From JAKALX01 sp964508715 (GTDB lineage Bacteria > Chloroflexota > Dehalococcoidia > Tepidiformales > Tepidiformaceae), in assembly GCA_964508715.1 (NCBI GenBank), contig CAZDUX010000001.1, positions 310,001-374,000 of the forward strand: a stretch of 64,000 bases of DNA. The letters are read 5' to 3'. The position numbers were made by a program, and so were the translations under genes. Shown piece after piece: positions 51,392 to 60,897 of this stretch (within the stretch, counting starts at the first letter, position 1; the number at the start of each line of letters is the position of its first letter). The notes below the pieces were generated by a model that saw only the letters and a list, made by a program, of their open reading frames with translations, made no database searches and had not been told where the DNA came from.

Positions 51392-52372
51392 TCAGTTGCT
51401 CCTGTTGGTGAGGTCGAGGTTGCGGAGGAAATCAAGAAGAAGGCGGTTCACCTCGGCCGGCCGTTCCTGCTGGGTCCAGTGGCCACACCCTTCGAGGATA
51501 TGGAGCGCGCGGAGGTTGGGGACGTTCTCCCCCAGCCGGGAGATCGCTGTCGGGTTCCGTGCCGGATCGCGCGAGCCACTGATGAACATTGCCGGCTGCC
51601 CGACTCTGGCTCCAGCAAGGTCGGCCGAGCGCTCCCAGTTCCTGGTCACATTACGGTACCAGTTGAGCCCGCCAGTGAAGCCCGTATGCTCAAACTCGCT
51701 GACGTATACGCCGAGGTCGTGCGGTGTGAGCCAGGGTGGGAGTGAGGCCGGCACGGTGATGGAATCGATGAACCGGCCGCCTATCGGGATCGGCCGGAAA
51801 CGCTCCTTACGGGGCGCATCCCCAGATATGGACCAGAGGAAACCAAGGATCGAGGCTCGCACGTCATCGAAGAGTTCACGGTCGGCGAGGCCCGGCGACT
51901 GGAAGTAGTCGATGTAGAAGATGTGACCGGGACCGGCAGCCGCCCGCATCCCGTCGAGCGGTGGAACGGATGAACGAGGTACATACGGGACGCTAAGCCC
52001 CGCCACAGCCGAGATGCGATCCGGGAAGCGCAGGGCGGCGTGCCAGGCAACGGGTGAACCCCAATCGTGTCCTACGAGTACGGCCCGAGGCTCACCCAGC
52101 GTGTCGAGAATGCCGATGATGTCGCCGGCCAACGAGTCGAGGTCGTACGCATCGATTGCTTCGGGCTTTGAACTCCCGCCGTAGCCTCGCTGGTCTGGAG
52201 CGATAACGTGGAATCCCGCCGAGGCGAGGGGCGTGAACTGGTGCCTCCATGAATAGGCCAACTCGGGGAATCCATGGCAGAGGATGACCGGGAAGCCCGC
52301 CCCAGCTTCGAAGCAGCGAAGCCGTTGCCCGTTGGATTCGATGACCCGTGAAGTCGTCCCGGGGATATTCAT
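51392..52372 (-). CDS. alpha/beta hydrolase, epoxide hydrolase-like
   Basis: This 326-residue protein has the oxyanion HGFPE and the nucleophile Asp in VGHDWGS, which defines epoxide hydrolases/haloalkane dehalogenases. A cap domain includes WYRNVTRNW, and the catalytic His lies in GCGHWTQQE. The Tyr of NWYRN and a second Tyr in the cap suit epoxide opening. The start overlaps the upstream CoA-transferase stop by four bases (ATGA), so the genes are coupled. Confidence 0.88.
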   Translation of the reverse strand: MNIPGTTSRVIESNGQRLRCFEAGAGFPVILCHGFPELAYSWRHQFTPLASAGFHVIAPDQRGYGGSSKPEAIDAYDLDSLAGDIIGILDTLGEPRAVLVGHDWGSPVAWHAALRFPDRISAVAGLSVPYVPRSSVPPLDGMRAAAGPGHIFYIDYFQSPGLADRELFDDVRASILGFLWSISGDAPRKERFRPIPIGGRFIDSITVPASLPPWLTPHDLGVYVSEFEHTGFTGGLNWYRNVTRNWERSADLAGARVGQPAMFISGSRDPARNPTAISRLGENVPNLRALHILEGCGHWTQQERPAEVNRLLLDFLRNLDLTNRSN

Positions 52373-53688
52373 GCGCTGGCGATGACCTCATCGGTGAACG
52401 TATCGGTGATGTGGCCGAGGTGGCGGAGCCGTTCGATTTCGTCCTCTGCAAGGCCAAGGACTTCACGATAGACATAATCGTTGTGCTCACCGAATAAGGC
52501 TGGTGCCGTGCGGAGTGTGACGTTCGACCGGGAGAAGCGATAGGGCGGCGCGTTGAATTCGGTCGCCGGGTAGTCAGCCGTGGCGGGCAGGGGCGTCCAC
52601 GCACCCATCTCTCGGAGGTGTACATCCTCGGCGGCATCTTTCGCGCTCAGCACAGGTCCAGCGGTGATACCCGCGGCCTGGAGGTCACGAAAGAGCGGCG
52701 TGCAGTCCCGAGTCGCGGTCCATTCGGCAACTCTCTGCTCGATGGCGTCTTCCTCAGTGGCCCGTCCGGCCGCCGTCTCCATTGTTTCTGAAGCCGCCCA
52801 CGATGGGCTGCCCATGAAGCGGACGAGTGCTGCCCACTCGGCATCGTTTCGACAGCTGATTGCAATCCACTCATCGTTGCCAGCGCAGGGGAAGACCCCG
52901 TTCGGGACGAAGCCTTCGACAGAGCGATTGCCGATCGTTCCCTGCGCCCGGCCGTTCCACGCTGCATCGAGCGCAGCCTGCGGGAACATCTGGGCACTGC
53001 ACTCCACCTGAGCCAGTTCGATCAGCTGGCCCTCCCCGGTTCGGCGCCGGTGGCGAAGTGCGGCCATTACGGCAAAAGCACCGTGGATGCCGCCCCAGAA
53101 GTCGCCGATGAACACCCCCACATTGGACTCGGGTGCATCCCCGCGGTAGCCACGAAGGATAGTGGCGCCAGCCGCGGCATCGATGTGCGCGCCATACCCC
53201 CGGCCCTCGATGTAGTCGCCCGTACGACCGAATGCTGGCATGTGCAAGATGACGATGTCTGGCCGCACCTCGCGGATCACGTCATCACTCAGGCCGAGCT
53301 TCTCCAACGTCCCGAGGGCAAGGTTCTCCGCGAGTACATCGCTGACCGCGATGAGTTGCTTGACGATCGCCAGGCCCTCGGGCGTCCGGCTATCGACCGT
53401 GAACGATTTCTTGTTACGAAGGACGTGGATGAATGCCGGGCTATTATTCCAGGGCCGGGGACCGATCTCTTTCGGGTGTCCGCCCATCCACGGCGGCAGG
53501 AACTGCGCAGTCATGCCATTGAGCCGCGGCGAAGCGGCACGTGTCATCGGATTCCAGATGCCCGGGTTTTCGACCTTGATACAGTCAGCACCCATATCGG
53601 CCAGGTACATGGTTGCGGTCTGACCCGCCCAAACCGCGGAGAAATCACAGATACGGACGCCAGCGAGTGGCAGGAACTCCTCGCTCAT
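52369..53688 (-). CDS. CaiB/BaiF-type class III CoA transferase
   Basis: This 439-residue protein has the family opening GVRICDFSAVWAGQTATMYLADMGADCIKVE. It also has ENLALGTLEKLGL, VILHMPAFGRTGDY, and a C-terminal half ending with a FGEHNDYVYREVLGL module. The catalytic Asp position can be expected near the start of the ENLALG-x-LEKLGL region. It moves CoA between carboxylic acids. The four-base ATGA overlaps on both sides tie it to a second transferase upstream and the hydrolase downstream. Confidence 0.9.
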   Translation of the reverse strand: MSEEFLPLAGVRICDFSAVWAGQTATMYLADMGADCIKVENPGIWNPMTRAASPRLNGMTAQFLPPWMGGHPKEIGPRPWNNSPAFIHVLRNKKSFTVDSRTPEGLAIVKQLIAVSDVLAENLALGTLEKLGLSDDVIREVRPDIVILHMPAFGRTGDYIEGRGYGAHIDAAAGATILRGYRGDAPESNVGVFIGDFWGGIHGAFAVMAALRHRRRTGEGQLIELAQVECSAQMFPQAALDAAWNGRAQGTIGNRSVEGFVPNGVFPCAGNDEWIAISCRNDAEWAALVRFMGSPSWAASETMETAAGRATEEDAIEQRVAEWTATRDCTPLFRDLQAAGITAGPVLSAKDAAEDVHLREMGAWTPLPATADYPATEFNAPPYRFSRSNVTLRTAPALFGEHNDYVYREVLGLAEDEIERLRHLGHITDTFTDEVIASA

Positions 53689-54890
53689 GCAACAACCCCC
53701 ATCTCACGCCATTCGGCGACCTCTGCCTCCGAACATCCCGCATCGGCCAGTACCTGCGCGGCGTGCTCACCAGGCATCGGCGCCGGCTTCTCGATTCGCC
53801 AGGGTGTCTTCTCGAAGATGTACGGGCGTCCGAGCATGGGTAGTGTGCCGAGCGTCGCGTGATGGATCTCGGTCCACAGGCCGCGTTCGCGGAAGACTTC
53901 GTCTTCAAAGATCTCCTTGCCAGTATTGAGGGGTGCAACCATCGCCCGTACACGCCGCGCTTTGGCCCAGATCTCGGCACGTGTGTGGCTCAACATCCAC
54001 GGGTACACGATGCTGTCGCACTCGGCCTTGGCATCGGGGTTTGCCTGGGTGGCGGGTTCCATCCATTTCGGGTCGCGCAGGGCATCGTCATCGACCATCT
54101 CGACAAATCGCTGCCAGTAGTTGCCGAATGAGGCCGTGACCTCGACATACCCGTCGGTACACGGATAGATGCCACCCGCGAGGCCTGTCGAGGCGGCAAT
54201 GGGGCGCTCCTGGAGCCGGCCCGAGAAGCGCCATGCGAGGATGGATGAAAACCGCCGGTCCACGTTATTGATCTGCACCTGGAAGAGGGGGACATCAACA
54301 AGCTGCCCGACTCCGTGCACCTCGCTGGCATGAACCGCACCCATCGCCGCGACCGCTGCCATCGCCCCACATTGGAGAAGTGCCGCTGTTCCCCCGATCT
54401 TGAGTGGAGCCCGGTCAGCAATACCGTGGCTGTACATCTCGCCGCCCATCGCGTAGAGCACTGTCTCGGAGAGCCGGTAGTCGCGGTAAGGCCCGCTCCG
54501 CCCGAAGTTGGTAAGCGCCACGACGGGGATATCCGTTGCGTAGCTGGAGAGCGTCTCGTAGTCGATACCGAGACGCTCCTCCTGGGCTGGTGATGATGCG
54601 GTGACGACGAGGCCAGCCATCTTCACCAGTTGACGTACGACATCCCTCGACCTCGGTGATTTGAGATCGATCACGATGCCTTCCTTATTCGTATTGAGGA
54701 ACTGGTACGTGGCACTACGGTCGGGGCCGGGCTGATCGTCCAGGTACGGACCGAGACGCCGGCCGGGGTCACCACCGGGTGGTTCGACCTTGATGACGCG
54801 GGCGCCAAGGTCGGCGAGGAGTTTCGTGGTATACGGCCCCGCGATCCACGTCGAAAAGTCGAGCACAGTGAGGCCATCGAGGGCAGGCAA
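53685..54890 (-). CDS. CaiB/BaiF-type class III CoA transferase, first of the operon
   Basis: This 401-residue protein opens PALDGLTVLDFSTWIAGPYTTKLLADLGARVIKVE-PPGGDPGR, and has VALTNFGRSGPYRDY and a MGGEMYSHGIADR stretch. The start is TTG at 54890, placed 8 bases after CGGAGCTG; no ATG or GTG lies near. Two adjacent CaiB-like genes often form a hetero-oligomeric transferase, and these could do so. Its partner substrate acids are unknown. Confidence 0.88.
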   Translation of the reverse strand: MPALDGLTVLDFSTWIAGPYTTKLLADLGARVIKVEPPGGDPGRRLGPYLDDQPGPDRSATYQFLNTNKEGIVIDLKSPRSRDVVRQLVKMAGLVVTASSPAQEERLGIDYETLSSYATDIPVVALTNFGRSGPYRDYRLSETVLYAMGGEMYSHGIADRAPLKIGGTAALLQCGAMAAVAAMGAVHASEVHGVGQLVDVPLFQVQINNVDRRFSSILAWRFSGRLQERPIAASTGLAGGIYPCTDGYVEVTASFGNYWQRFVEMVDDDALRDPKWMEPATQANPDAKAECDSIVYPWMLSHTRAEIWAKARRVRAMVAPLNTGKEIFEDEVFRERGLWTEIHHATLGTLPMLGRPYIFEKTPWRIEKPAPMPGEHAAQVLADAGCSEAEVAEWREMGVVA

Positions 54891-54949
54891 TGGGCAGCTC
54901 CGCTGAAGATGTTCGGTGTTGGGACTCTACCCCAGCGCCGAGACAGTTG

Positions 54950-56182
54950 TCAGGTTCGGGGGGCGCGCCGGTCCGTCATTGCCACGCCAAGGATCGGGAG
55001 GCCCGCAGCCGCGATGATGATGCCCGCGAGCGAGAACGCACCACGCACACCAAGCAGGTAGACGAGTGGTCCGGCGAGCGCGAATCCAGCGATATTCGCG
55101 CTCGAGGCGGTCATCGATGTGAGGCCCATGACGCGGCCTCGGTAGGTGTCGGGTGATTGCTTCTGGAGGTACGTTGCCAGGCAGATCTGGAGGCCCACAA
55201 CGCCCATCCCCATGAGGGCCATGCCGGTAAGCGCCGTCTCGAAGTTCCGGGACTGGCCAACGACAACGGTAGCCGCGCCCGTCAGTGCGAGAGCGGCAGC
55301 ACCGATTGGGAGCAGGCGCAGCTTTGGCCCGAGGGATGTGAAGAGCGTCGCGAGTGCCATCGCTCCGACACCTTCCGTGGCAAGGAGAACGCCGTAGCGG
55401 CTCTCCGGCAGACCCAGGGCCTCTTTGACCAGTGCCAGCGTCCCAGCATTCACTACGGGAGCGAGAAGCATGATGATCCCAATAGCACCAATGACGGTGC
55501 GCAGGTTGCTACTCCGGGTGGCGTAGCGGAGACCCTCGAGCGCTGCCCGGAACGGCGAGGTCTCGTCTTCGCCCGGCTCCGTCTGGATGTAGCCGATCCC
55601 TCTCACGAGGAGTGCCGATGCGACGAAACTCGCTGCATCGACCACGAGCACGAGCGTCAATCCGCCGGCGACCATGAGCCCGCTCGCAAAGGCAGGTCCG
55701 AGGATCATGGCGAGCCGCGATGCAAGTTGGAGCATGCTGTTGGCCCGCCCGATCTGGTCGTCGCCGGCAACAGCGGGCCTGAGTGCCTCGGCAGCAGGGC
55801 GGCGAAACGCCGAGAGCACCGCAAGGGCGAACACCGCTACATAGACGGCAGCGAGTTGCGCACCAACAACGGAAGCTCCCACGGCCAGCGCGAGGATTGC
55901 TGCACTCAGCATGTCAGCAATCACCATGATCCGGCGGCGCTCGTGCCGGTCGGCGGTTGCGCCGGCAAACGGGCCGATGAGAACCGTGGGAACGGCGGCG
56001 AGTCCGAGCAGTGCACTCACGGCGACGGTCGATTCGGTCTCTCGGTAGACGGCGATAGAGGCGGCAGTGTTGAGTACCCAGTCGCCAGCGACAGAGATGC
56101 CCTCGGCACTAACAAGCCGGGCAAGGGCATGCCTGGCGATTGGGCTCCCGTGTCTCTCGGCCACTCGTTCCGCTGCTGCCAT
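54950..56182 (-). CDS. MFS transporter, EntS/MFS_3-like
   Basis: This 410-residue exporter has about 12 helices, a first-half loop ATADRHERRRIM and a second-half pattern RGRVMGLTSM. These resemble the enterobactin exporter EntS/MFS_3 group of efflux permeases. The first helix follows LARLVSAEGISVAGDW. Its start has GGAG about 10 bases upstream. It lies 60 bases after the CoA-transferase start on the same strand and could precede that operon, but substrate links are not evident. Confidence 0.88.
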   Translation of the reverse strand: MAAAERVAERHGSPIARHALARLVSAEGISVAGDWVLNTAASIAVYRETESTVAVSALLGLAAVPTVLIGPFAGATADRHERRRIMVIADMLSAAILALAVGASVVGAQLAAVYVAVFALAVLSAFRRPAAEALRPAVAGDDQIGRANSMLQLASRLAMILGPAFASGLMVAGGLTLVLVVDAASFVASALLVRGIGYIQTEPGEDETSPFRAALEGLRYATRSSNLRTVIGAIGIIMLLAPVVNAGTLALVKEALGLPESRYGVLLATEGVGAMALATLFTSLGPKLRLLPIGAAALALTGAATVVVGQSRNFETALTGMALMGMGVVGLQICLATYLQKQSPDTYRGRVMGLTSMTASSANIAGFALAGPLVYLLGVRGAFSLAGIIIAAAGLPILGVAMTDRRAPRT

Positions 56183-56346
56183 CGCAGGCTGGCTCCTGGC
56201 GCTGCCTCGTTCTGCTCAGCCCGCCCGCGGGAACAATACAACGACGCGTCGTACATGCGAGCGAGTTCACCACGATGGGCGTCGACGCCGTAGTTCCTCA
56301 GAAGCAGCGGTTACCGGAGGCTTGGGCATCGATGGGGCCGGTGGAG

Positions 56347-56352
56347 TAGGCT
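56347..56352 (+). promoter_or_regulatory. -10 element for the leaderless hemerythrin gene
   Basis: TAGGCT ends 6 bases before the ATG at 56359, with no Shine-Dalgarno. TTGGGC lies 19 bases upstream of it as a weak -35. Confidence 0.45.
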
Positions 56353-56358
56353 ATCGGC

Positions 56359-56898
56359 ATGCCGAACAGTGACACTCAACCAGCCGACCGTGTTGTTGGA
56401 CCGCTTCGCGTAGCGCGGCGGCCATTACACACCGGGCTCCGCCAGGTTCAACAAGCAGCTTCTGCACTCGATGCGGACCCCCGTGTCACCCTGGCCGCCC
56501 TGGATACGGCGGTCCACTATCTGCGATCTGACCTCGCGCCGATCCTCCATGCGGAGGAGTTCGTGCTGTTCCCGGCCGTGGATGGGGTGATCGGCAATAT
56601 GGGCGCAAGCGACATCATGCGTGCCCAGCACGCGGCCATCGTAGCGATGATCGAAGACCTGGAGCGGGTGGCCGGCGCTGCCCGTGCCGATGGGAGCATC
56701 GAATCGTATCGGCAGTACCTGGTGCCATTGCTGCACGGGCTCTATGCAGCGGTTCGATTGCATCTCGAATCAGAAGAGGCTGTCTGGATAACACTGCTCG
56801 ACGAGCACCTGAGCGAATCGCAGGTGCAGGTCATCATCGACAATCTCGACCGGGTGTCCTCGGCTCATCGCGATCAGATGTCAGCCGTCAGTCACTGA
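56359..56898 (+). CDS. hemerythrin-like HHE domain protein
   Basis: This 179-residue four-helix protein carries the di-iron ligand pattern: His in RPLHTGL, His-x-x-x-Glu in ILHAEEFVLFP, His in RAQHAAIV, and His-x-x-x-Glu in RLHLESEEAVW. Such domains bind O2, NO or iron, or sense them. The protein has no added output domain, so it may be a carrier or scavenger. Its last 7 bases overlap the convergent hydrolase gene. Confidence 0.88.
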   Translation: MPNSDTQPADRVVGPLRVARRPLHTGLRQVQQAASALDADPRVTLAALDTAVHYLRSDLAPILHAEEFVLFPAVDGVIGNMGASDIMRAQHAAIVAMIEDLERVAGAARADGSIESYRQYLVPLLHGLYAAVRLHLESEEAVWITLLDEHLSESQVQVIIDNLDRVSSAHRDQMSAVSH

Positions 56899-57701
56899 GG
56901 TAGCCGCTCAACGAATCGGAACACCGCATCTCGTACCGCCCCAGGCTGTTCAAGCATCGGCAGATGCCCGCACTGCGGTATGAATTCCAGCTTCGCACCG
57001 GGGATCTCTCGGGCCAGGCTCGCACTATTGGCGGGCGGCACCATCGGGTCGTCCTCTCCGCAGAGCACGAGCGTGGGGATTGTTAGCTCGTGCAGGCGGG
57101 AATGGCTCGACCACGCGTTCATCGCCTCTCGCTGGCGTTCGACCGCGAAGCGCCGGGGCGGAGCCTCGAGATCAACAGCGAGGCAGTAGTCGAACGCTTC
57201 GGGATCTCGTTCACGCCAGCCTGGTGAGGCCATCGCCTCATCCTGCCTGGCGAAGATCTCTTCGCGCGACATGCCAGGTTCGATGCGCATGGCCTCCGTC
57301 ACGCGCTCGGTCTCACCAACCGAACCAGGCCCCCGGTGGCTCGTGCCGCAAAGGATGAGAGCCCTGATTCGCTCCGGGTGGCGCAGTGCGAACTCCTGGG
57401 CCAGCATCCCGCCGCGCGACCGGCCGTAGATGATCGCTCGCTCGAGACCGCATGCATCCATGACGGCGGCGATATCCTCGACCTCGCCGGCCACGGTATA
57501 CGGTTCGTCTCGCCGCTCGCTCGAGCCGATGTTGCGGCAATCGAAGGAGACGACACTCAGCCGCTCAGCCAGCAGCCCCGGCAGGCGGCCCCAGTGGGCC
57601 ATCCGGTGTGAAAGGCCAAGGACCAGGACGATGGGCGGTGCGTCCGCGCTCCCGAGCAATTCGTACGCGATTTCCCAGCCACTGCTCGAGGTTGTGGGCA
57701 T
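56892..57701 (-). CDS. alpha/beta hydrolase
   Basis: This 269-residue enzyme has the nucleophile elbow GRSRGG (Ser), the HRM-x-HWG oxyanion region, the catalytic Asp in CGEDDPMVP and His in PQCGHLP. The RSRGG form rather than G-x-S-x-G fits esterase/lactonase-like members. The ATG at 57701 follows GGAGGCCGGTG; 36 extra upstream codons are unsupported. It lies 111 bases after ybaK on the same strand. Confidence 0.85.
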   Translation of the reverse strand: MPTTSSSGWEIAYELLGSADAPPIVLVLGLSHRMAHWGRLPGLLAERLSVVSFDCRNIGSSERRDEPYTVAGEVEDIAAVMDACGLERAIIYGRSRGGMLAQEFALRHPERIRALILCGTSHRGPGSVGETERVTEAMRIEPGMSREEIFARQDEAMASPGWRERDPEAFDYCLAVDLEAPPRRFAVERQREAMNAWSSHSRLHELTIPTLVLCGEDDPMVPPANSASLAREIPGAKLEFIPQCGHLPMLEQPGAVRDAVFRFVERLPQ

Positions 57702-57812
57702 CACCGGCCTCCGTAGCGAATGATGGACATCGTACGCTCCGGCCTCAGCCTCGCCCATAACACCGCGACCGCAGGCCGGGGTGTTTTCGCTGCGCGAAGA
57801 GAGCCTCAATCG

Positions 57813-58292
57813 CTACGGACTCGCAGCGTCGATCGGCCGGGCGCCGGTGAGCCCCAGGAGATCAGCCACGGCAAGCCGCACATCCCACCCACGCTGGCCG
57901 GCACTCACGAGGATAGATTCATGGCGTGCCGCCTGGGCCTCGATACAGACGGTGAACCCTTTGCCAATGAGGGCAAGAGCACTGATGCCACCAACCTGTA
58001 GCCCCGTATACCGCTCAGCGTCGCGATGGCTCGCCATCCGGAGCTTCTTCACACCGAGTGCCGCCGCGGCGCGCTTGAGGTCTACCTCAGCGGTGGCAGG
58101 CATCATCAGGAGGTACGGTTTACCCCTCGGCGGGTCCTGTTCGAGGACGAGGGTCTTGTACACCAATTCGGGGGCGATGCCGGTGTGCGCTGCCACATCG
58201 TCGGCCGAGCGAATGGTGTCATCGAACTCGAACGTTTCGTGCAGGATCTTCTTGTGTTCGAGCATGCGGATGGCGAGCGGCTTCGCAGACAT
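57813..58292 (-). CDS. ybaK: Cys-tRNA(Pro)/Cys-tRNA(Cys) deacylase
   Basis: This 159-residue YbaK/EbsC-type editing enzyme hydrolyses mischarged tRNA. It has the AAHTGIAPELVYKTLVL segment, the strand LLMMPATAEVDLKRAA, a substrate loop VGGISALALIGKG and the invariant Lys of LVYKTL. A -10-like TATCGT ends 7 bases before the ATG, so it may be leaderless. It sits between an SDR and a hydrolase with no functional link visible. Confidence 0.9.
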   Translation of the reverse strand: MSAKPLAIRMLEHKKILHETFEFDDTIRSADDVAAHTGIAPELVYKTLVLEQDPPRGKPYLLMMPATAEVDLKRAAAALGVKKLRMASHRDAERYTGLQVGGISALALIGKGFTVCIEAQAARHESILVSAGQRGWDVRLAVADLLGLTGARPIDAASP

Positions 58293-58325
58293 GGCTAAAA
58301 CGATAGCCGCCCGTCCGTCGTTCCT

Positions 58326-59120
58326 CTACAGGTGCTGGGTCACTCCGCCATCGACGTGGAAGACTTGCCCGTTGAGATACCCCGATGCATCCGACGCGAG
58401 CAGGATGGCAAGTCCGGCAACCTCCCCGGCCTGCCCGAAGCGGCGCATCGGGATGAACCGAAGAAGCTGGTTGTTGCCGATTTCAGCCGGACCGCGGCCC
58501 GGTGTGAAGTCCATCCAGCCGGTCGAGATGCAGTTCGAGGTGATCCCCCGGCCACCGAGTTCCTGGCTCAGTGCCGTACTGAGACCGATGACACCAGCTT
58601 TGGCCGAGGTGTAGGCGCTGATGTTCTCAACACCGCGCTCTGCCATGACGGTATTCACAAAGATGATGCGGCCGCTGCCCCCCGCGGACTGTTCCTTCAC
58701 GAAGGAGCGCGCGGCGTAATAGGCGCCGTGGAGGTTGATTGCCTGGACTTTCGCGAACTCCGCGTCTCCTGTCTTCGCGAATGCCTTGGTAAGCATGTAG
58801 TCGGCCGCGTAGACGAGGATCGATGGCGTTCCCCATTCCCTGGTTAGCTGGCGTAGTCCAACCTGGACGTTGGTCGGGAGGGTGACATCCCACCCCTGGC
58901 TAAACGACGAACGGCCAGTATTCGCCACCTCTTTCGCGATCCGCTTTGCGGCCATTACTTCGTCGCCATCCAGTGTGGCGGAGGCGATGGCAACGTCAGC
59001 GCCAGCCTCCGCGTAGGCGAGTGCCACAGCCCGGCCGATAGGTGTCGAACATCCGACGATGAGGGCCTTCTTGCCAGCAAGATTGAACCCGGGCTTCGGC
59101 TGCCAGGCGAACTCAGACAT
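58326..59120 (-). CDS. SDR-family oxidoreductase
   Basis: This 264-residue short-chain dehydrogenase has a somewhat altered cofactor loop, VGCSTPIGRAVA instead of TGxxxGIG. The active-site Ser is replaced by a VNTVMAERG context (Asn-Thr), while the catalytic pair is in AYTSAKAG (Tyr-x3-Lys), and the C-terminus is LNGQVFHVDGG. The departures may narrow or abolish redox activity. The ATG at 59120 follows GAGGCCGG and overlaps the next SDR by 8 bases. Confidence 0.85.
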   Translation of the reverse strand: MSEFAWQPKPGFNLAGKKALIVGCSTPIGRAVALAYAEAGADVAIASATLDGDEVMAAKRIAKEVANTGRSSFSQGWDVTLPTNVQVGLRQLTREWGTPSILVYAADYMLTKAFAKTGDAEFAKVQAINLHGAYYAARSFVKEQSAGGSGRIIFVNTVMAERGVENISAYTSAKAGVIGLSTALSQELGGRGITSNCISTGWMDFTPGRGPAEIGNNQLLRFIPMRRFGQAGEVAGLAILLASDASGYLNGQVFHVDGGVTQHL

Positions 59121-59943
59121 TTCCGGCCTCCATCTGGTACCCGGTGGGAGCGATACCCCCGGCGAGGCCGCCACCGTCGATGACGAAGATCTCGCCAGTG
59201 ATGTAGCTGGAGAGATCGGAACAGAGGAAGACGGCGAGAGGGCCAAGTTCCCATGCCTCACCGAGCCGGCGGGCCGTGTTGAAACGGCCGCGCGCGAGGG
59301 TACGTTCGTACTCTTCCTGTGACTGAGGCTCATGCTGTGCGACATAACCCGGTACTATGCAATTCACGCGGATATTTTCGCCCACGAGCATCCCCGCGAG
59401 GCTCTTCGTGAGGGAGATGACACCGCCTTTCGCTGTCGCATAGGCGAACGAACTCGGGTGTGCACGAAGGGCGGTGCCGCTCGCGACATTGACGATCGCC
59501 CCACCCTGGTTCTGTCCGACGAGTGCCTTCGAGGCGGCCCGCGAGCAGTAGAAGGCGCTGTTCAGGTTCACGCCGATAGTGTCATGCCAGTCATCGTCTG
59601 TCATGTCCCAGAGACGGGCACCAGCGCCACGATGGTCGCCAATCCCCGCGTTGTTCACCAGGTAGTCGAGCCTGCCAAAATGTTCGACAGTCTGGGCGAT
59701 AAGCGCGTCGCACTGGGCACTGTCCTGGACGTTCGTGGTGATACCGAGCGGCCGGCGGCCGGTTCGCGATGCGAGGAAGTCACACGTTTCGTCGATCTGG
59801 CTTCTCGTTCGGCTGGCGATACAGACATCGGCGCCAGCATCAGCGAGGGCAGTTGCCATCGCTTTGCCAAGGCCACGGCTGCCGCCGGTAACGATAGCCA
59901 CGCGTCGGGGCGGACCATCGAGCCGGAGGGATTCGAGGACCAT
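59113..59943 (-). CDS. SDR-family oxidoreductase, partner of the neighbouring SDR
   Basis: This 276-residue classical SDR has the TGGSRGLGKAMA nucleotide loop, SRTRSQ after beta-2, NNAGIGDHRG, the catalytic NVASG and YATAKG (Tyr-x3-Lys), and the C-terminal TGEIFVIDGGG. The ATG at 59943 follows GGAG with a 7-base gap. The 8-base overlap with the second SDR implies they are made together, perhaps for one dehydrogenation pathway. Confidence 0.88.
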   Translation of the reverse strand: MVLESLRLDGPPRRVAIVTGGSRGLGKAMATALADAGADVCIASRTRSQIDETCDFLASRTGRRPLGITTNVQDSAQCDALIAQTVEHFGRLDYLVNNAGIGDHRGAGARLWDMTDDDWHDTIGVNLNSAFYCSRAASKALVGQNQGGAIVNVASGTALRAHPSSFAYATAKGGVISLTKSLAGMLVGENIRVNCIVPGYVAQHEPQSQEEYERTLARGRFNTARRLGEAWELGPLAVFLCSDLSSYITGEIFVIDGGGLAGGIAPTGYQMEAGNV

Positions 59944-60002
59944 GTGAATGCTCCAGGTGGTTGGTAGCCGGAGCTTACGCCGGTCCGCTTTGCCACGCGA
60001 TT

Positions 60003-60824
60003 TCAGGCGACGCGAATGCCAGCAATGACGAGCGTGAGGACCGCGACACCCCATCGGTAGACTGCAAAGGGAACGAGTGTGCGCGTTTGCAGGTAACGCA
60101 GAAGCAGGTGGATGACCAGGAAACCGACGACCGCCGAGAACGCGAATCCGACAAGCAGTTGCACGAGTTCGTGCCCGGAATCGCCCGAGAGGTCCTTTGC
60201 CTTCAGCAGCGCCGCACCAATGAATGCGGGCGTGCCAAGGAGGAAGGCAAACCTTGCGGAATCACTGCGCGTGATGTTGCGGAAGAGGCCGGCGGTGATG
60301 GTAGCCCCGGAGCGGGAGACGCCCGGGATCAGCGCGCAGGCCTGGGCGCAGCCGATGAGAACAACATCGAGTATCCCGATATCGGAGATGGTGCGTTCAC
60401 GCTTCCCCATGCGGTCGGCGAAGTAGAGCAAGACGCCGATGAGCCCCATGGTGAGCGCGACCAGCCATGCCTGGCGGACGTTATCTTCGATCCAGCTATT
60501 GAACAGCAACCCCACCACTGCTGCCGGTACCGACCCGAGGGCAAGTAGCCAGAGGAGGACGCTCTCCTCGGCATAGTTCCGCATCACAAGGCCATGGCTC
60601 TTCAGGTCCAGCAAACCGGAGCGGATCATCACGAGCCAATCACGCCAGAAATAGGCGAGCAGGGCGAGCAGCGTGCCGGCATGCAGGCCGACGTCGAACG
60701 AAAGGCCCTGGTCGGGCCACCTGAAAAGTGCGGGGACGAGGATGAGGTGACCGGAGGACGAGATCGGAAGGAACTCGGCGAGGCCCTGGACGATGCCGAG
60801 GATTGCGGCGCGAACGTACTCCAT
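60003..60824 (-). CDS. uppP: undecaprenyl-diphosphate phosphatase (UppP/BacA)
   Basis: This 273-residue membrane enzyme recycles undecaprenyl diphosphate to the monophosphate, the lipid carrier for cell wall precursors. The two signatures are EFLPISSSGH near the N-terminus and PGVSRSG in the middle, each with an active-site Ser/Arg/His. About eight membrane helices are visible. It belongs to the same process as the D,D-carboxypeptidase at 16710 but is not near it. Confidence 0.95.
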   Translation of the reverse strand: MEYVRAAILGIVQGLAEFLPISSSGHLILVPALFRWPDQGLSFDVGLHAGTLLALLAYFWRDWLVMIRSGLLDLKSHGLVMRNYAEESVLLWLLALGSVPAAVVGLLFNSWIEDNVRQAWLVALTMGLIGVLLYFADRMGKRERTISDIGILDVVLIGCAQACALIPGVSRSGATITAGLFRNITRSDSARFAFLLGTPAFIGAALLKAKDLSGDSGHELVQLLVGFAFSAVVGFLVIHLLLRYLQTRTLVPFAVYRWGVAVLTLVIAGIRVA

Positions 60825-60897
60825 CGCGCGTTAGGCTGCTGCTGCAGGCGAGTACGGGCAACAGATGCCGTACACGCCCGCAGCACGGCTGGTGTAA

